NCBI RefSeq assembly: GCF_001039355.2
Contig: NW_019775649.1
Span: 134,729-198,728 of the forward strand
DNA length: 64,000 nt
Origin: Lingula anatina
Taxonomy: Eukaryota > Brachiopoda > Lingulata > Lingulida > Lingulidae
Direction: 5' to 3'
A model generated the notes under the pieces. The model did no database searches and was not told where the DNA came from. It was given only the letters and a program-made list of their open reading frames with translations. The position numbers and the translations under genes are program-made. Shown piece by piece: positions 25,298 through 38,881 of this stretch; the stretch's first letter is position 1; each line of letters starts with the position of its first letter.

Positions 25298-27558
25298 CCT
25301 ATGTTATATAATAGAGACAAGTTAAAATGTACAACACGCCATGTAATGAGACAAGAAACCAATAAAAAGTTATTTTTGTCTTTTTTTTTTCAAAGTAAGC
25401 TACTGAATGATGCAATGCAAGCAAAAACGGTTTCAAATGATGAAACTGTTAGAAATACTTAAATTGCTACAAATAATTCAAAAAGAACGACAATAATTAG
25501 TCATTCATCAGGTCTCATTTCAGTAGGTATCATTTCAATGGGTTCTTCATGCAACGCCGTATTACAGGTTTCGTCACGCAGTCTTTTTCCTCCTGTTTTC
25601 AAGTGTTGCGTGTTGGGCTTTCAGATGCTTTGGACTGTTTTCTAATGTGAATTATGAGAAAGCGAAAATCTTTCTGCTCACTCCAACTGATTGCCTTCCA
25701 CACTTACAAGAAATACATTTTTTGCAGACTACGAAACACGAAACAAGTCTTTATTAACTTTACTTCAATTTTACTGAAAAAAGAAGAACCTCACAACAGC
25801 GACCCCAATTTACTACACCCAAATTGGGGTCGAATTTTTGGCTGTCTTTTCGCAAAACAAATGTTTCAAATTACTTCTTGTTAACTTCAAATGGCAGAAG
25901 CGGTCAAAAATAATATCCAATAAATCTCAATGTTTTCACGCCCGGCAGCTCATACAGCTCGAGGGCAGAAAATTAATATGGGAAGAAAAACACAGGTCCC
26001 ATGGGCGCTCTTCCTGCCGATAAAAATTTCTGCGGATTTACACTGTTTGGCCTGTCATTCTTGGGGTAATGGCCCGGAATTTCCACAGCTCACATTTTAA
26101 CTCAGTAGGTTTATCAGAACAACCCAGCAATGATTCTTTTACAATCGTTGTAACAGAGACACAAATCATAATGCTGAGGATTCAGCTAGGCGAGAGCACT
26201 GGCTCCCAATACGGCAGATGGTGCTTATCTTGCATTCCTGCGATCACTGTTCGTGTTCACCACCTAGCGCGCCGTGCTAACAAGGCCGTGCCATATAAGC
26301 CGCACTCTGAGGTTCCTCTGTGCAAGAACGTGACCTGTGCAAAGTGGCAGCGGCACTGAGGCAACCGGGTGGTTCTGCCCACGGCATTTCTCAATCATCA
26401 GGCTTAGCAGCAAAAACAAAAAACACCAATGTCATGAACGAAGCACGGTTCCCACCAATTCAGCGCGATGTTCCATAAGAAATGGATGGATCGTGGGTAG
26501 CTCTAACACGGAAACAAAACGCAAAAGGAAACGAAAGAACAAGTTAAAGAACTGAGCTAGTCCAGCTTCCTGGGACTTGTTTTTCTTATGCGCGTTTTAC
26601 GTGTACCACGTGGTTTGTTTAATGGAATAATTTCATTAACATTTCCTTATTAGGAGCAGTTTGCACAGCTTGTGGCATTTTCAACTAAAAGCAAATATCC
26701 AGGTCTGTCAATGTTTACCTTTTCGAACAAGGAGACGTAACAAACATACGGCTCTAAGAGGATACACTATGGCAAAAACTACTCGGTAAAAGAGAGACAG
26801 CAGCGACTAACAAACTCCACTAAAGAGGCTTGCCACGCTGAGCTCGCACAGATACAGGTTTGTAATGTTGACAGTTTAGAAAGAATATAGTCTTTCCTGC
26901 TAACATTTTGACTGCCATAGTTTAAAAATATCACTGAGAGTGAATAAGTAGGGTTGAATACCACTTTCCAGTAACGGTATGCTGAATACACCCCTTTCTT
27001 TGTGTTACAAATACAATATATTTTTTCTTGTACATTGTATCAAATACAGTATATGAACTGGCAGGCCATTACATACTGTGTGCGTTTTTCTTGACCTTTC
27101 TGTTATTCATGATTTAACTATTAGACGAAATAGCTGTGCTTATAAGTAGTTTTTAAAGACAAAAGAACGAATGTCAAAATAAAGCGGTCTTTTGTAGCAT
27201 TAATTGGCTTTAAGATGATATGTTTAAATCATCTTAAGTCCACAAGTTGCTAACAAAGTAAAGAAAAAAGTACACACATACACATTTGAGGAAAGGCACA
27301 AAGGCACATATTATGGCAAAAGATTAGATCGGAGAGAACAAAAATAAAATCATGATAGACGAGCTGCTTTCGTAAATTTGATGGGCTTTTTCAAAAGAAA
27401 ATTCATTAAACCTTGCTATCTTTGATCAATAGAACAGTTAAAGTTTACATATTAACCACCAAGTTAAAATATAGAAAACGCGATCAAAATCTGTGTAAAT
27501 GGAGCACTTTATCCTAGAAATTTGCCGTTTGTGCCTTTAACAATGTAGGGACTTATTA

Positions 27559-27559
<1 letters not shown>

Positions 27560-27606
<47 letters not shown>
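27560..27606. repeat. (TA)n microsatellite
   Basis: About 23 uninterrupted TA units in intergenic DNA. Confidence 0.95.
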
Positions 27607-27608
<2 letters not shown>

Positions 27609-30600
27609 TAAGACAGAGCAGGTGTCTTAAAGAGCAACTTTGTAAATTGACTCTTGCTGAGTAATTAGTCCTCCACTTCCAACAGAAGCCAACCAAATAC
27701 TAACTAATCAGGGATACAAGTTATGAATATTAAAATATGGATATGGATGAAGCGTTGCTGTGAGCCCAAATCTAGTTCGAGCCAGACACTTAATCATTTG
27801 ATCTTTCCCAAGAATTTTCAAATATCTGTTAGTTACATGCAAGGAGTCGATTATAAGATTATAATAATGTGACCGCTCTGTTTAAAAATCCCATCGTTAA
27901 AGACGCTATCAATGTCATTTACCATGTGGAAATACACAAGATTAAAATGTTTCTTTTCTATATTTCACTTAATGCCAGTAAATTGTTGATACACCCATAC
28001 TCTGCCTGTTGGATTATTTCATTTCGAGAAAGACAAGATAATGTCAAATCGCATCTCTCACTGTTGGGATCACATGTGATGAGGTAATAGAAATTCTGTG
28101 TGGAAACCTAATCGATTCGATTTGACCAAATAAAACATATTTCGCAAATTAGCAGTGTGAACAATCTGTAAAAGGAAAACTGACACTATTGATTCAAAAA
28201 GCTCCTAATTTTTCCAACCCGTTAACGAAATGAAAGATTATTTCCTTCAGACTGTGATCTGCATACTTAACGTGCTGATCAGACACATTTGGGCCAGGTC
28301 GTGTATCTTTATTGTTTCTGTAGGATGTGGCTATTTTCCTGTACGTGTTCAGAATCAATGTCTATCTAGGGGACATTCCTGTGCCGCGATAATCAATAAC
28401 CTCAGTTAAGTCTGATCCGCTTTGGCAATCAGTAGCAAGACGGAAGGAAAACCTTAAAACCCGTCTTTAGTTAATTAAATGTTTAAAGGCGCTGGAGCAT
28501 CACATTCCCCGGTGACTATTATGCTAGCAGATCTGTATATGTAGTTCTATGGGAAAAATCCCATTATATTGTCGGTAGGGTAATTACATACCGGAAACGA
28601 GGCCGATTATGGAAAAACATCTTGGCCGGAAGATAACGATATCTGGCTACTGGCAAAAGTACCAATGCGTCTTTTATTGGCTGATATCAGTAAATGGTTT
28701 CCTTTCATTCTCTAAATATGCAATAACGTTTCAATTGATGTAAGGTAGTTAATTTTGTTCTCTTTCTCTGCCTTAAATTTGCTTAAAGCTAATAATTCAA
28801 AACGTCTAAGAATCCTAAATTGCTATAATAGCAGATATTTGGTGACATATTGACTGTTATTCAGTGGTAAGATAGAGAAACAAACATTTCTATAAAGAAA
28901 AGAAAAACAGAAAAACAGTGATGAACATCTCCCTATATTTCATTGAGCACGCTCACCAACATTACCGCAAAAGCCACAGGATCTTTTAGATCTTGACCTG
29001 ATAGTCTACCGTCCTTGAAGAATCCAGTATCTGTGGTTTAGCGGTCGAGGAATTGCTTACTATGGGCTCGTTCCCAATGAAACAATCGTTCTACGTGCAT
29101 GGATCCAACTCCGATGGGACTCTCGCTGAATGCAATCAGGCTAACACTCCTCTTCTTGTTTCCAACGTACTCGTATAATCACCAGATCTACGTAGAGCGA
29201 TAGTTTCAATGGGAAAGAGCCTTTATGTCTCCTCATTAACCCAAGCGAATGTATAAGTAAAGGACAAACACGAATATGGTGTTCGAAATTTGGCCGATAG
29301 CGACCGCTTTTATTGAAAGGTCCTATAGTAAAAGAACATGTTAAAGCATAAATAATAAATATCCAAACAAATAGCGCACATAATTTCATTTGTGGGGTTG
29401 CAAAGAGAAGAGCCTTATGTCATTTGTATCACCGTTTGACCGCGTGCGACTCTAGGGGTATGTGTTAAAATCAGATTTTTTCTAACCTGAGATAGCTAAA
29501 CTTATACCGTGAAACATGTGCAGTTAGAGTGTGTTCCTTTAAGTGGTTAATTGCAGTGTGTATTGCGTTCCTTAACATCCTGGCAATCTGTCAAGATGGT
29601 CTTCGAATTGCGTTTAGCGGAAATAATTTGATGACCATAGATATAGATATTTAAAGAGGACAGTCATTGTACACCACTGTAATGTACGCTGGCAACTGCT
29701 TTGATTTTAACATGTTTTTCCTGGGCTTTAAATGTGATTTTACTTTAAGTAAAGGGATCTTTTCTTTTTATTTGCATCATTTAGCGTTTTACACATACGC
29801 ATGTATGTCTTGTCGAACAATTTACAGCGGACTCGGCATTTGCGTTTTGCACAGATAATTGCATCCGTGTTTTTCAGTGCTATAAGTTGGGTTATATAAA
29901 ATATGTTGTTTTTTATATACCATCCACATTTGCAGAAATTTGATGTCAGCATATAGGAATATCGGTTCCACAGTCACTAAGGGATTCAATCAGCAGCTTT
30001 ATCAGGAAACAATAATGGGCTGTCGTTATCTATTCTATTGAGGGATAGATATAGGCAATGGAACCGTTTATCATTCATAGCACACAGGCTTACTGTAACT
30101 GATGTGAGAGATAAAAGATTACATATGATCCTTTTCGTGAAGCTAGTTTCTGTATCTTGAGTTAGATTTGTTGGCGTGAATAAGTAATCAATGAAATGGA
30201 ATAAAACTAATTATATTACATCTTTACAACGTACTTTGTCTCGGTTGTTATCAAAAGGAGAGTCTTAATTTGCATGGAAAAGTAAAAGTCATGTCGACGC
30301 TGCTATGTACATGCGTCAATGCAATGTACTTTATATACTTAATGGACAATGGGAAGTCAAATATATCATGCAAACTCATTTTTCAAATTCATATATTTAT
30401 TAACCCGGGTATCTTTCCAGACAAATGAATGGATCAAGCATTTGGAGCACAATAACTAAAATAGACATGCTGCTGAAAAAAGCCAGGATATTAAAAAAAT
30501 TGCGTGTTCAGAATGCAGTTTTCTGTTTATCCTGCGACTGTGATAAGTCACGTCTGATCGTGCCTTGGGCTTTTGGTAGGCGACTACTTTGCACACCAGC

Positions 30601-32841
30601 ACCGGAAATCGGTTTCCTTGGCTTTGTATTGGTTAACGACAAGACAACTCAATATCCTTTCATTTACTTGAGCTACCTAAAACCGGAGCATAAGTTGAAT
30701 TCTCGGGAATCTTACAGGTTGTGTAAGGTCAAGTACAAAGAACTATAATCTTAACGCCAACGTATTGGTTACTTTTGGAAGAATAATACGTTAATACCTA
30801 ACACGAATGATCAAGCTCTAGAGGTTCTAATTACATTTTTACAGTAACAGACCAGCACCACCGTAAAGATAAAAAAACCAAAATAGAAGTATTACAGCAT
30901 GATTATTCGAGCTCTTAAATACCAAAATAGAGTCCCTGTCTCACATTATTTTAAATCCCTAGATTAGATTACAAAGGAAACTCAAGTGGGACGTACTACA
31001 CCATCTGTCATGAAGATCATGGTGTAGTGTGTTTCAGCTGCTTGTAATATTGTCTACTGCGATACAGCAGGTTTATGTAACCCAACCATATGGCACAAGG
31101 GTTTTCAAGGATATGATGTTTTAATGCAATATATGAATAGAAGGTGAATTTTCGTGGAAAAGCATTGAAGTCGATGTAGAACAGACAGTGGTGATGTAAT
31201 TGTTTTGATTTTGATATTCAGGTTTTCATAGGTTAATCACTGTTATCTAAAATATGCAATCTGACAATTTAACGCCAAAGACTTTTGTATAATTGCTGCT
31301 TTATAGATGATGATAATCCGCCTGTCGCTAATTATTCCAGTACACTTGGAACGGAATATTTAATGAAAACGTCAAGCAACCCCATAAAAAGGATAAACTG
31401 TGGAATTAAATTACTTAAATTAAAGTCAAGGCAAAGTTGCCTTTTTAGTCTGTTTAGTTTACTGTTGTCATTAAAATAATCCTAAGCGAAAATTAAGGTA
31501 TTTGTTAAGAATTGGGACATTTTCTTCATTACATTCATTACATTTAATAGTGCGTATGTTTATTATGTTCATTTTTTAAATACATCATGGAAGCAAGTCC
31601 AAACAATGCCTCAGCATCATCATCTTGTGTAGAGATTGGACGTATGAAACTATTTCGCCGGGTGCTGTTTTGAATATAGAATAACTGCATATAGCGTGTT
31701 TGAAAACAAAATGCTAGAAAATACGCAATTCAAATTTTACTGTAAAGGGAAAAAAGAGCGTGTGCATGACTTAACACGTGATGGATGAATAAGATTCTGA
31801 AATCCAGATTTGCAAGTCCACAAATCGAAATAATGATGAACGAAACTGCAACGATATGCTGATAGAAGGTGGTAAATTGATTGAAAAGGAAATCATCAAA
31901 TTACGCTAACACTATTGTGGGCAGTATTTTGCGTTTGCTCATTATTAAAAGCTGTCATTCTTAGCTAATACATTTCGCGGTTTTTAAATATTTTGCATTA
32001 TCTGACACGATATGTGGCCTTTTAATACAATAACCAATGATTACGCTGGTCCTTTTAACTCTTCTGGATGAAAACGTTTGGAGGCAATTTACGTAAAGAA
32101 ACGCCAATATACAAGGGAAAAATTCTCCGAGAGAAATATACTTTTTAAAGTTTAAGGTACTTAAGTTGTAAAATTGACACCTTTCTTAATGTTCAACATC
32201 ACCTAACCCATCTATTAATAACACCAGAAGCAGGCAAGTTTTGTAGATATTTGCTTTAAAATTTTTTTGATCCCTGGAAGGGAGTTTATACCATTGACGA
32301 CAATACTGGGTTATATCAGTATTTCATTTGATGCAAAGTTACCCACACTGTCTTGGGAATTTATTGTAAATGTGAACCATTGAGTCTCTGAAGTATATTA
32401 CGAAAGATGTATAGTAGAACCAATTGATATAGATTGACATCAAATACGAAATCAACCAATATTGGGCAAATGGTTGAAACCTCCGAGTGGATATTCCCGG
32501 TCACAATACAATCCTTCAAGCTGTGCACTTGCCGCGGGCCAATTGTATTACGTTGGCATCTAAAACATTTTATGAATATGCACACGATCTTATGACATTA
32601 TTTTGATTACTTTAATGTACATACTTTGACTTTCGTTCGTGAGAATAAGCGCACATCAAATAAAGAATAAAAATAAAAATCGGTGTATCTTTTAAAATAT
32701 AAGAAGAAATTGATCTTGTTATCCGGCATACCGGACGGCAACGAGACACGCTAACTGACACTGTTTTATTATCCCAGATGTCGCTGCTGTTCATGCGTCA
32801 CCAAGGTGATATACATAATATAATAATGCCTCGTGTTTCAG

Positions 32842-35800
32842 GTTGGCGCCACTAAGGCAGTATCATGAGCGGAGAGGTGTTGGAAGAAACAGTTGGACCT
32901 AGCTTGGCTGCGGTGGTCGCCAAGGGCTCATCCCTGGGAGTCGTTCTTACTGCCGTGATATGCGTCAATGTGGGGCTTATTCTGAAGATCAGATGGATGT
33001 CACAAACAGGAGGAACTCGGAACCCAATTGTGTCCCATTTGGTTTTATGTATGGCAGTGATCAACACAGCCACCGGCGTTATCAATATTGGATCACTAAT
33101 GGTGTCAACTATAAAAGGTATGGCGTTAATGTTTTATAGTCGATCAAAGTTAACTCGAATTAGATTTTTCAAAACTTAAAAAAGTCCCACTAGCTTTTTA
33201 GCCAATTGTTCTAACACAATGCTTACTGATATAATAGGCTATAAAACGTAAAAGAATTGGTGCCATATACGTCTGGCGCTGTTCATAACGGATAACAGTC
33301 TGCGTTCAGTTTTACACGCGGACGGAATCCTAAGGTTCACATAGTATAAAATGAGCTGCCGTTCACTGGAAGTAAGCAATCAAGCGAGAGAAAAATAACT
33401 TTCAGTCTTGTAGGACTTTACCTACAGACTTTTCATCCTGTTTGCGTTCGTAATCTGCTAGTTTACATTTTACGTTATTTATGTAATGTACCTTCGAAGC
33501 CTTTAGCGATATTTTATCATTCAGTTGAAAGTGGCAAACTAAATACAGCTGAAATGACCACTTTCTGATATTTGGTATTGTCAAACTTTTATTATGTATA
33601 AATTGCAGTACGACGATCAATTTCCCCGATCTTGTATATTTCTGTTTAGTAATATAAAACTGATTAGAACAAGTATTGTAAGGCTTTATGTGGCTGTTTT
33701 ATATGCCTTTTGAGACAATTTGTATACAATGGCCTGCAGCTGCAACCGGGGTCTTAGAATAGAGCCTCGTTAAGTGAACGATGAGCTGTCTCGCTTCTCA
33801 ATCTTTGCCACCTTAATGGTCTATAAGATAACACACTAACAGTTCATAGAAAATCAGCGTATTACACAGGTGTCAGCCCGTCTTATCTTGGCCTGTATTG
33901 ACGAAATTGAACTTTGTTCTTCACAGTTTGTTTTCAGAGCTTACTCTTGCTTTATTAGCTTTCAAACATTAGAGATCGTATACAGTATACCCTTGAACCA
34001 CCTTTTATAAATTGCTTTCACTGTTTCAACGATTCGGTTTGAATAACGAACTTTTTAGATTTGGTAATTTTATAGTAGGACCAGTAATTTATCATCTAGA
34101 AAGAATCTACTAGTAAAATTACCTCGACAATTCGACAATTTTATTGTTCGACAGTCATCTTAATTACCAACATTCTATGAAATTCCATATCCAAAATCAC
34201 CATTTTATGTAGATAGTGAGCAGTCTTTTTTTTTTACTTCGATTAGCCGAAATGCTGTAGTTGGCAATATGCAGTACATATTTTTTTCTTTGGGTGAGGT
34301 TAATTCATTAGCAGAGCTTGCGAGTTTCTTACATGTACAGAAAAGACATTAGTGCCTTGAAAGAAAAGTGAAATAATTAAGTTTACAAAATATTTATTAA
34401 CGTAAAAATTCTAGATAAACGACACTCAAATATCAAAGTAGACTCTTCTTTACGCTTATAAAGATGTGTGGAATTCCACTTTTAAAAACGGACAGGATGA
34501 TGATTTGTTGCAAATGTATATATCTGAACACAGCAGAGCGTGCTAAACACCAATGACATCCGTGATGTTATATGCATAACAGATGGCGAAGACCTTCGTT
34601 TGCGCCTGAGGCGTCAGTGCCCTGTTGATACTCCTTGTTTCTCTCGTTGCCCCCGCAGTGATCAAAGAGCGCATAACATGACTGTAAATTACTAGAACGT
34701 TCATTTTATTTATGTTTAGACCACAGAAAGACGTTTTCCCCTAAATGCTTAATGTGTTTGTCTTCCAGGCAGCTATGTCTTTAGCAGTGGTCTGTGTCAG
34801 TTCATTGGGTATATAGGAAGTATGCTGTTGGCCGGTGTTACAATGATGACTATGATTGCTGCCGTTGAAAGGTAGGACCACCCATATATACAATACAGTT
34901 TTTGTACGTTGCAAAACATTCCTGATAGGCAAAATATGCAAACTTATCTACACAAACGCGTTCACCTGGACGCTGTGAAAATGTTGGCGTCTTTTTCCGA
35001 CATTTCTCCAAAACTACCAATTGCGACCAGCCTACCAGTCAGATCTTTATAAAGGAAACGTCTACTAATTGTACCTAATTCCGTTGTCATTCAAAAGACA
35101 ATAATGCACGTAGTGGACTGCTGAGTGACGTCTGATCTACATAAATTTTTACCGTAGAGAAAAAAGTTATGGCCAGCGTGACGTCCTGATTTGATAGACT
35201 GAAGTTAACTGAAATAATTGGTGTCCTAAGAATGCTGTCAACAGTAATTAGAAATCACAATCGGTCATTGACCGAGCCCCATTACAGGGGGTCCCTTCTC
35301 TGATTAAAAGAATTAATTCAAAAGACATCAGTAAATAATCTATACATGCGCATGTGTGTGTATATTAATGTGCTACCTACTACCGAGCATTGTTAGTTCC
35401 AGATCATTTGGAGAAAGTTTTTAAAAAATATATGACTGAGACGATGTTTCATGAATCAGCAGAATGAATAAGACGGCATGAATCTTATAACGTGATACTG
35501 CGCACCATTATGTGGCGATTTTAAAGAACATCATTTTCACCTCGATTATTCAATCTATCTACATGTATCTATCTATCTATCTATTTTAACCTTGTTCTGC
35601 TGTCATGTCATAAAATGTTGGTTTTTGTTTTGATTTTTTTCAACTTTAAAACGTTTAATGATTCTTTTAGAAGCAACAAAACATTTATGTTTTGTTAAGA
35701 AAAACATTGCAGGGGCAGGTGTAAATTATCAAGGTTAAAGAACGTTACAGATTATGTTTGGAACAATGTGACTGCAAATTGTTCACTGTGTTGCTTAACA

Positions 35801-38800
35801 CAATAGTACACAGCTGTGGCACCCTGTCAGTTACACTTTTTGTAAGACACTATTAATGACAATTATTCAACCCAGTAGGCCTTGCAGTAGACACGAAGAC
35901 ATGTTGGATATCATTCTCAGAACATCGTGGCATCACGCTTAGATTAAGTTAATTATGCATTCACCTCCTACTGTGTTGTTTATTAAAACCGTCTTTAATA
36001 ACTGGTCTTATCTTCCTGCTCAGTTCTTTCCTGCTCAGTTCTTTACTGTAAACAACGAGTTTCTTGAATATCCTTGAATTCCGTAGAAAGTGTTCCATCC
36101 GGTATCTTATATACCTTTTTCCATTCAAGGTCAGAGTCCTTATGAAAATAACGACGTTAGCCAGCACCATGTTATAGATTCTTTCTTTCATGATATAAAG
36201 AAAATTGAAAAAAAATGGACAACTTAAAAACCAGTACCCCAGTACTAACAGAACACGGAAGTTGGATAATCATTATGTTACACGCGTAACTGGATGACCT
36301 ACATGAACATATCTATACAGGATGTATAAAGAAGATAATTAGAATATCATTCCATAGCGACAAGAAACGGCAGTCCAGAAATAGTTCCAGACTTCAACCA
36401 AATCTATAAAAGTTCACGTATATGATGTCAAGCAAACTTTCCCCGGATTTAGGTTAAACTATATCTGAAATTCCTAGGTAATAATATAACCATAGCATCG
36501 TATTAAGCTTTCCATTCAAAAGTCATTACGTAAGATGAAATATTCTTTGCGTAAATGTCAATGGCGTGCCTTACGAATGCAATATTGCCTTCCAGATTTA
36601 CCAAGTTTATGAAGCCAGTGGATTATCCATCGCTTTTTACGCCTACAAATCTGAAGATAATGATAGGAGGGGTCATTCTACTCATTCTTCCCATTTTTGC
36701 CGGGCCTATCTACGGATTTGGAGAATATACCTTCCTTAGGGGTAAGTTTGTGTTGGAAGCAATAAAAATCTAGAATTTTGTAATTGATAAGAAAGCTCTC
36801 AAATCACGATTGGTTAGTTGAAGGTTCCGTTCACATGGCAAACAGATCATCTTCCCTGTGACACCTGTTTCTGCTATCTGATTAATTATAAGCTCACAGT
36901 GAGCGTGAGACTTTTCATAGTAAACATTTAATTATCCTAGAAATTCAACACATTTCCCTTAATCACTAAGGTATACCATAACCAAAGCTGCTCACAGAAT
37001 TGCCACCTTAATCCTGGCCGGGGGTTCAAAGTTTTTAGTTTTTGAGTCAGTCTCGTGGTGGAGACGGAGACTATTGAATTTCGCCTCTAAAAAATTAGAA
37101 ATGGGAAACGGGTTTAGTTTTTTTCACCTCAAAGCAAAGATCAAAATATTAACACAAGTACAATCAGGGAAAGTAAGCCTAAATAAAGATATTGGCCCTG
37201 TCGCACAAAAGAAGTAAGAAATTGTTATTATTAATAAGACTACCTGTTATTTTGGTTTACTGATGATATATCGATGCCGTAGTAGAGTCAACTGTACCTC
37301 TACTTTCGACTTCTAAAGAATTTGCGAAACATGGCTCAGTGGAAAAAACGGCTGTAGGTTGGAAAATGAAATTGCTAGTTCTTCTGCCTGAAGTTTGCTC
37401 CACCAGAAAATCTACACAGAATAACCAGTTTTGTAAGTTAAGTGTGATAATACTAATTATACTAATTTAATGTTGATACGCCGGAACTGAACGGCCCCTA
37501 TTATCGAAATGGAATATTGCAGGCCAAGTTCATGTCAATCATGGCTAGCGAGGACTGAACAGAGAGTACGTATCTGCTTTCACTTAAACAATGCCACGCA
37601 AGATAGAGATTAGTATTAGGCCCTCTTTTTTCAATTTCAGGAAAAATACACATGCACCTAGCTGTGATAAACATCACAAATGAAACACAGTTGGATATCA
37701 GCCAGATGCAGGCGACTGCGCTCAAGTTCTATGGGTTTCTTCACAATGAAGACAACAACATCACAGGCTCAGCCGCTGTTCGAACTAAACAAAACATCCG
37801 AAATTTCTTCAGTGTTTCAAGAGAGGTTCAAGTTAGGGAAATAGTAATCTCCCCAACAGCAATCCAGTTTACACTGCGTGCTTACAACTATGCCGCTCTT
37901 TCTAAATTGTGGAAAGAGCAAAAAGAACACACGCTCGGCGAAACTCTTGGAAACATAGTTAATGATAACTACACTCTTAACTTATTGCAAGTTCAAAGAC
38001 TCCATTTTGGAACCTTCATGTCCCAAGCGGAAGTAGAAAAATACCGACAGGTGCCACTGGTGTATCAAGGTATGAAGACCTAAAAGTGCATTTTTATTCT
38101 AACATTTAGATAATGATGGCATGTCGACTTACTTGTAACAGATGAGGCAATTTTGCTAAGACATTATGCACTTTAAGACAATCTGCGATTGAATTTGTGC
38201 ATTTTTGTATTTAGGGTAGTCGTGTTTTTATCTTTTGTATGAAAGTTTTCAAGTTTATTCCTTTATCCAGTGTAAAGCCATTTGTAATTGTGTTTTTCCG
38301 AGTCTGTCTTGACTACTTTGACATTCCGAATCGTTTTCATTACAGAAAACAGCCACTGCAGCCTAGATTATACGGATGTGAACAAAAACATTAAGGGCTT
38401 CATTGGATACCAGTCCATTTTTACCATGGTGATTCCGCACTGTGTTATCTTTTACTGCTATTTGAGAATTCTCTGCAGACGATCTGAGCCCACACAGCCT
38501 GGTTCAGAGATCACTACATTCGATTCCAAAATCGTCAGGGTATTCGCCACGTCTGCCCTACTCAACTTCATGTCACAGTTTCCGCATGTAATAACAAACA
38601 TACTTTTTGGAATGGGAATATTTATCCAGCCAGCAGTATATTTTCTCTTGTCGATATTCCCATATTGCTCACTAGTCGTGTTAGGTCTCATGTACTGGGC
38701 AACGTTTGCGGCGGATGTTTGCAGATTATGTTGTTGTTGTTGCTGCCCGGTGGAGAACAGGTCGTCAGAAACTGCGTCTATGTTTGAAGTGTCGCAGGTG

Positions 38801-38881
38801 ATGTTGCTAAGACGCAATAGCAGCAATGCAGTGAACGATAGGTCTGCTGCTCGTGTTAACATTTTGGATTCGTCTGCGTGA
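32842..38881 (+). CDS. Class A (rhodopsin-like) GPCR with very long extracellular loop 2
   Basis: Five exons: 32842-33117 (acceptor before it implies a noncoding exon upstream; ATG 32865), 34769-34871, 36596-36741, 37641-38069 and 38346-38881 (TGA). Phases agree, giving 488 residues. TM1 is about residues 22-45 with an Asn in the usual place; TM2 about 55-80. TM3 follows Cys94 and ends in Glu-Arg-Phe (118-120), a D/ERY variant. TM4 is about 140-158. TM5 (about 328-350) has a mid-helix proline (341), and TM6 has a QFP proline kink. TM7 lacks NPxxY and is followed by CRLCCCCCC, a likely palmitoylation cluster. Residues about 159-327 form loop 2, most of it encoded by exon 4; it has four N-glycosylation sequons and ends near Cys315, the probable partner of Cys94. 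There is no signal peptide. Ligand and subfamily are unknown; probably a lineage-specific receptor. Confidence 0.85.
35555..35585. repeat. (ATCT)n short tandem repeat
   Basis: A short, imperfect run of ATCT units in GPCR intron 2. Confidence 0.85.
37641..38069 (+). other. Symmetric phase 1-1 exon encoding the GPCR loop-2 module
   Basis: This 429-bp exon (143 codons, residues 168-310) begins and ends in phase 1, so it can be inserted or skipped without breaking the frame. It contains no cysteine and has sequons at NIT, NET, NIT and NYT. Hydrophobic strand-like stretches (MHLAVINIT, VREIVISPTAIQFTLRAY, YTLNLLQVQRLHF) alternate with helix-like polar ones, suggesting a folded alpha/beta domain rather than a disordered loop. 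I do not recognise the fold. Confidence 0.8.

Larger units (their letters stand above)
23600..32841. other. Intergenic DNA: no convincing gene
   Basis: About 9.2 kb in which I found no exon chain with splice sites and recognisable protein. It contains (AAAT)n at 25256-25297 and (TA)n at 27560-27606. An open frame at 30425-30748 begins just after an acceptor-like TTTCCAG, but its 107-aa product has no features I recognise and no partner exon. Confidence 0.55.

Noticed and set aside
30425-30748. 107-codon open frame after an acceptor-like TTTCCAG
   Set aside because: No known family, no partner exon and no donor; an isolated frame of this size is expected by chance.
30995-31028. 10-bp inverted repeat ACTACACCAT/ATGGTGTAGT
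   Set aside because: Short stem with a loop over 10 nt; common by chance in AT-rich DNA and without context.
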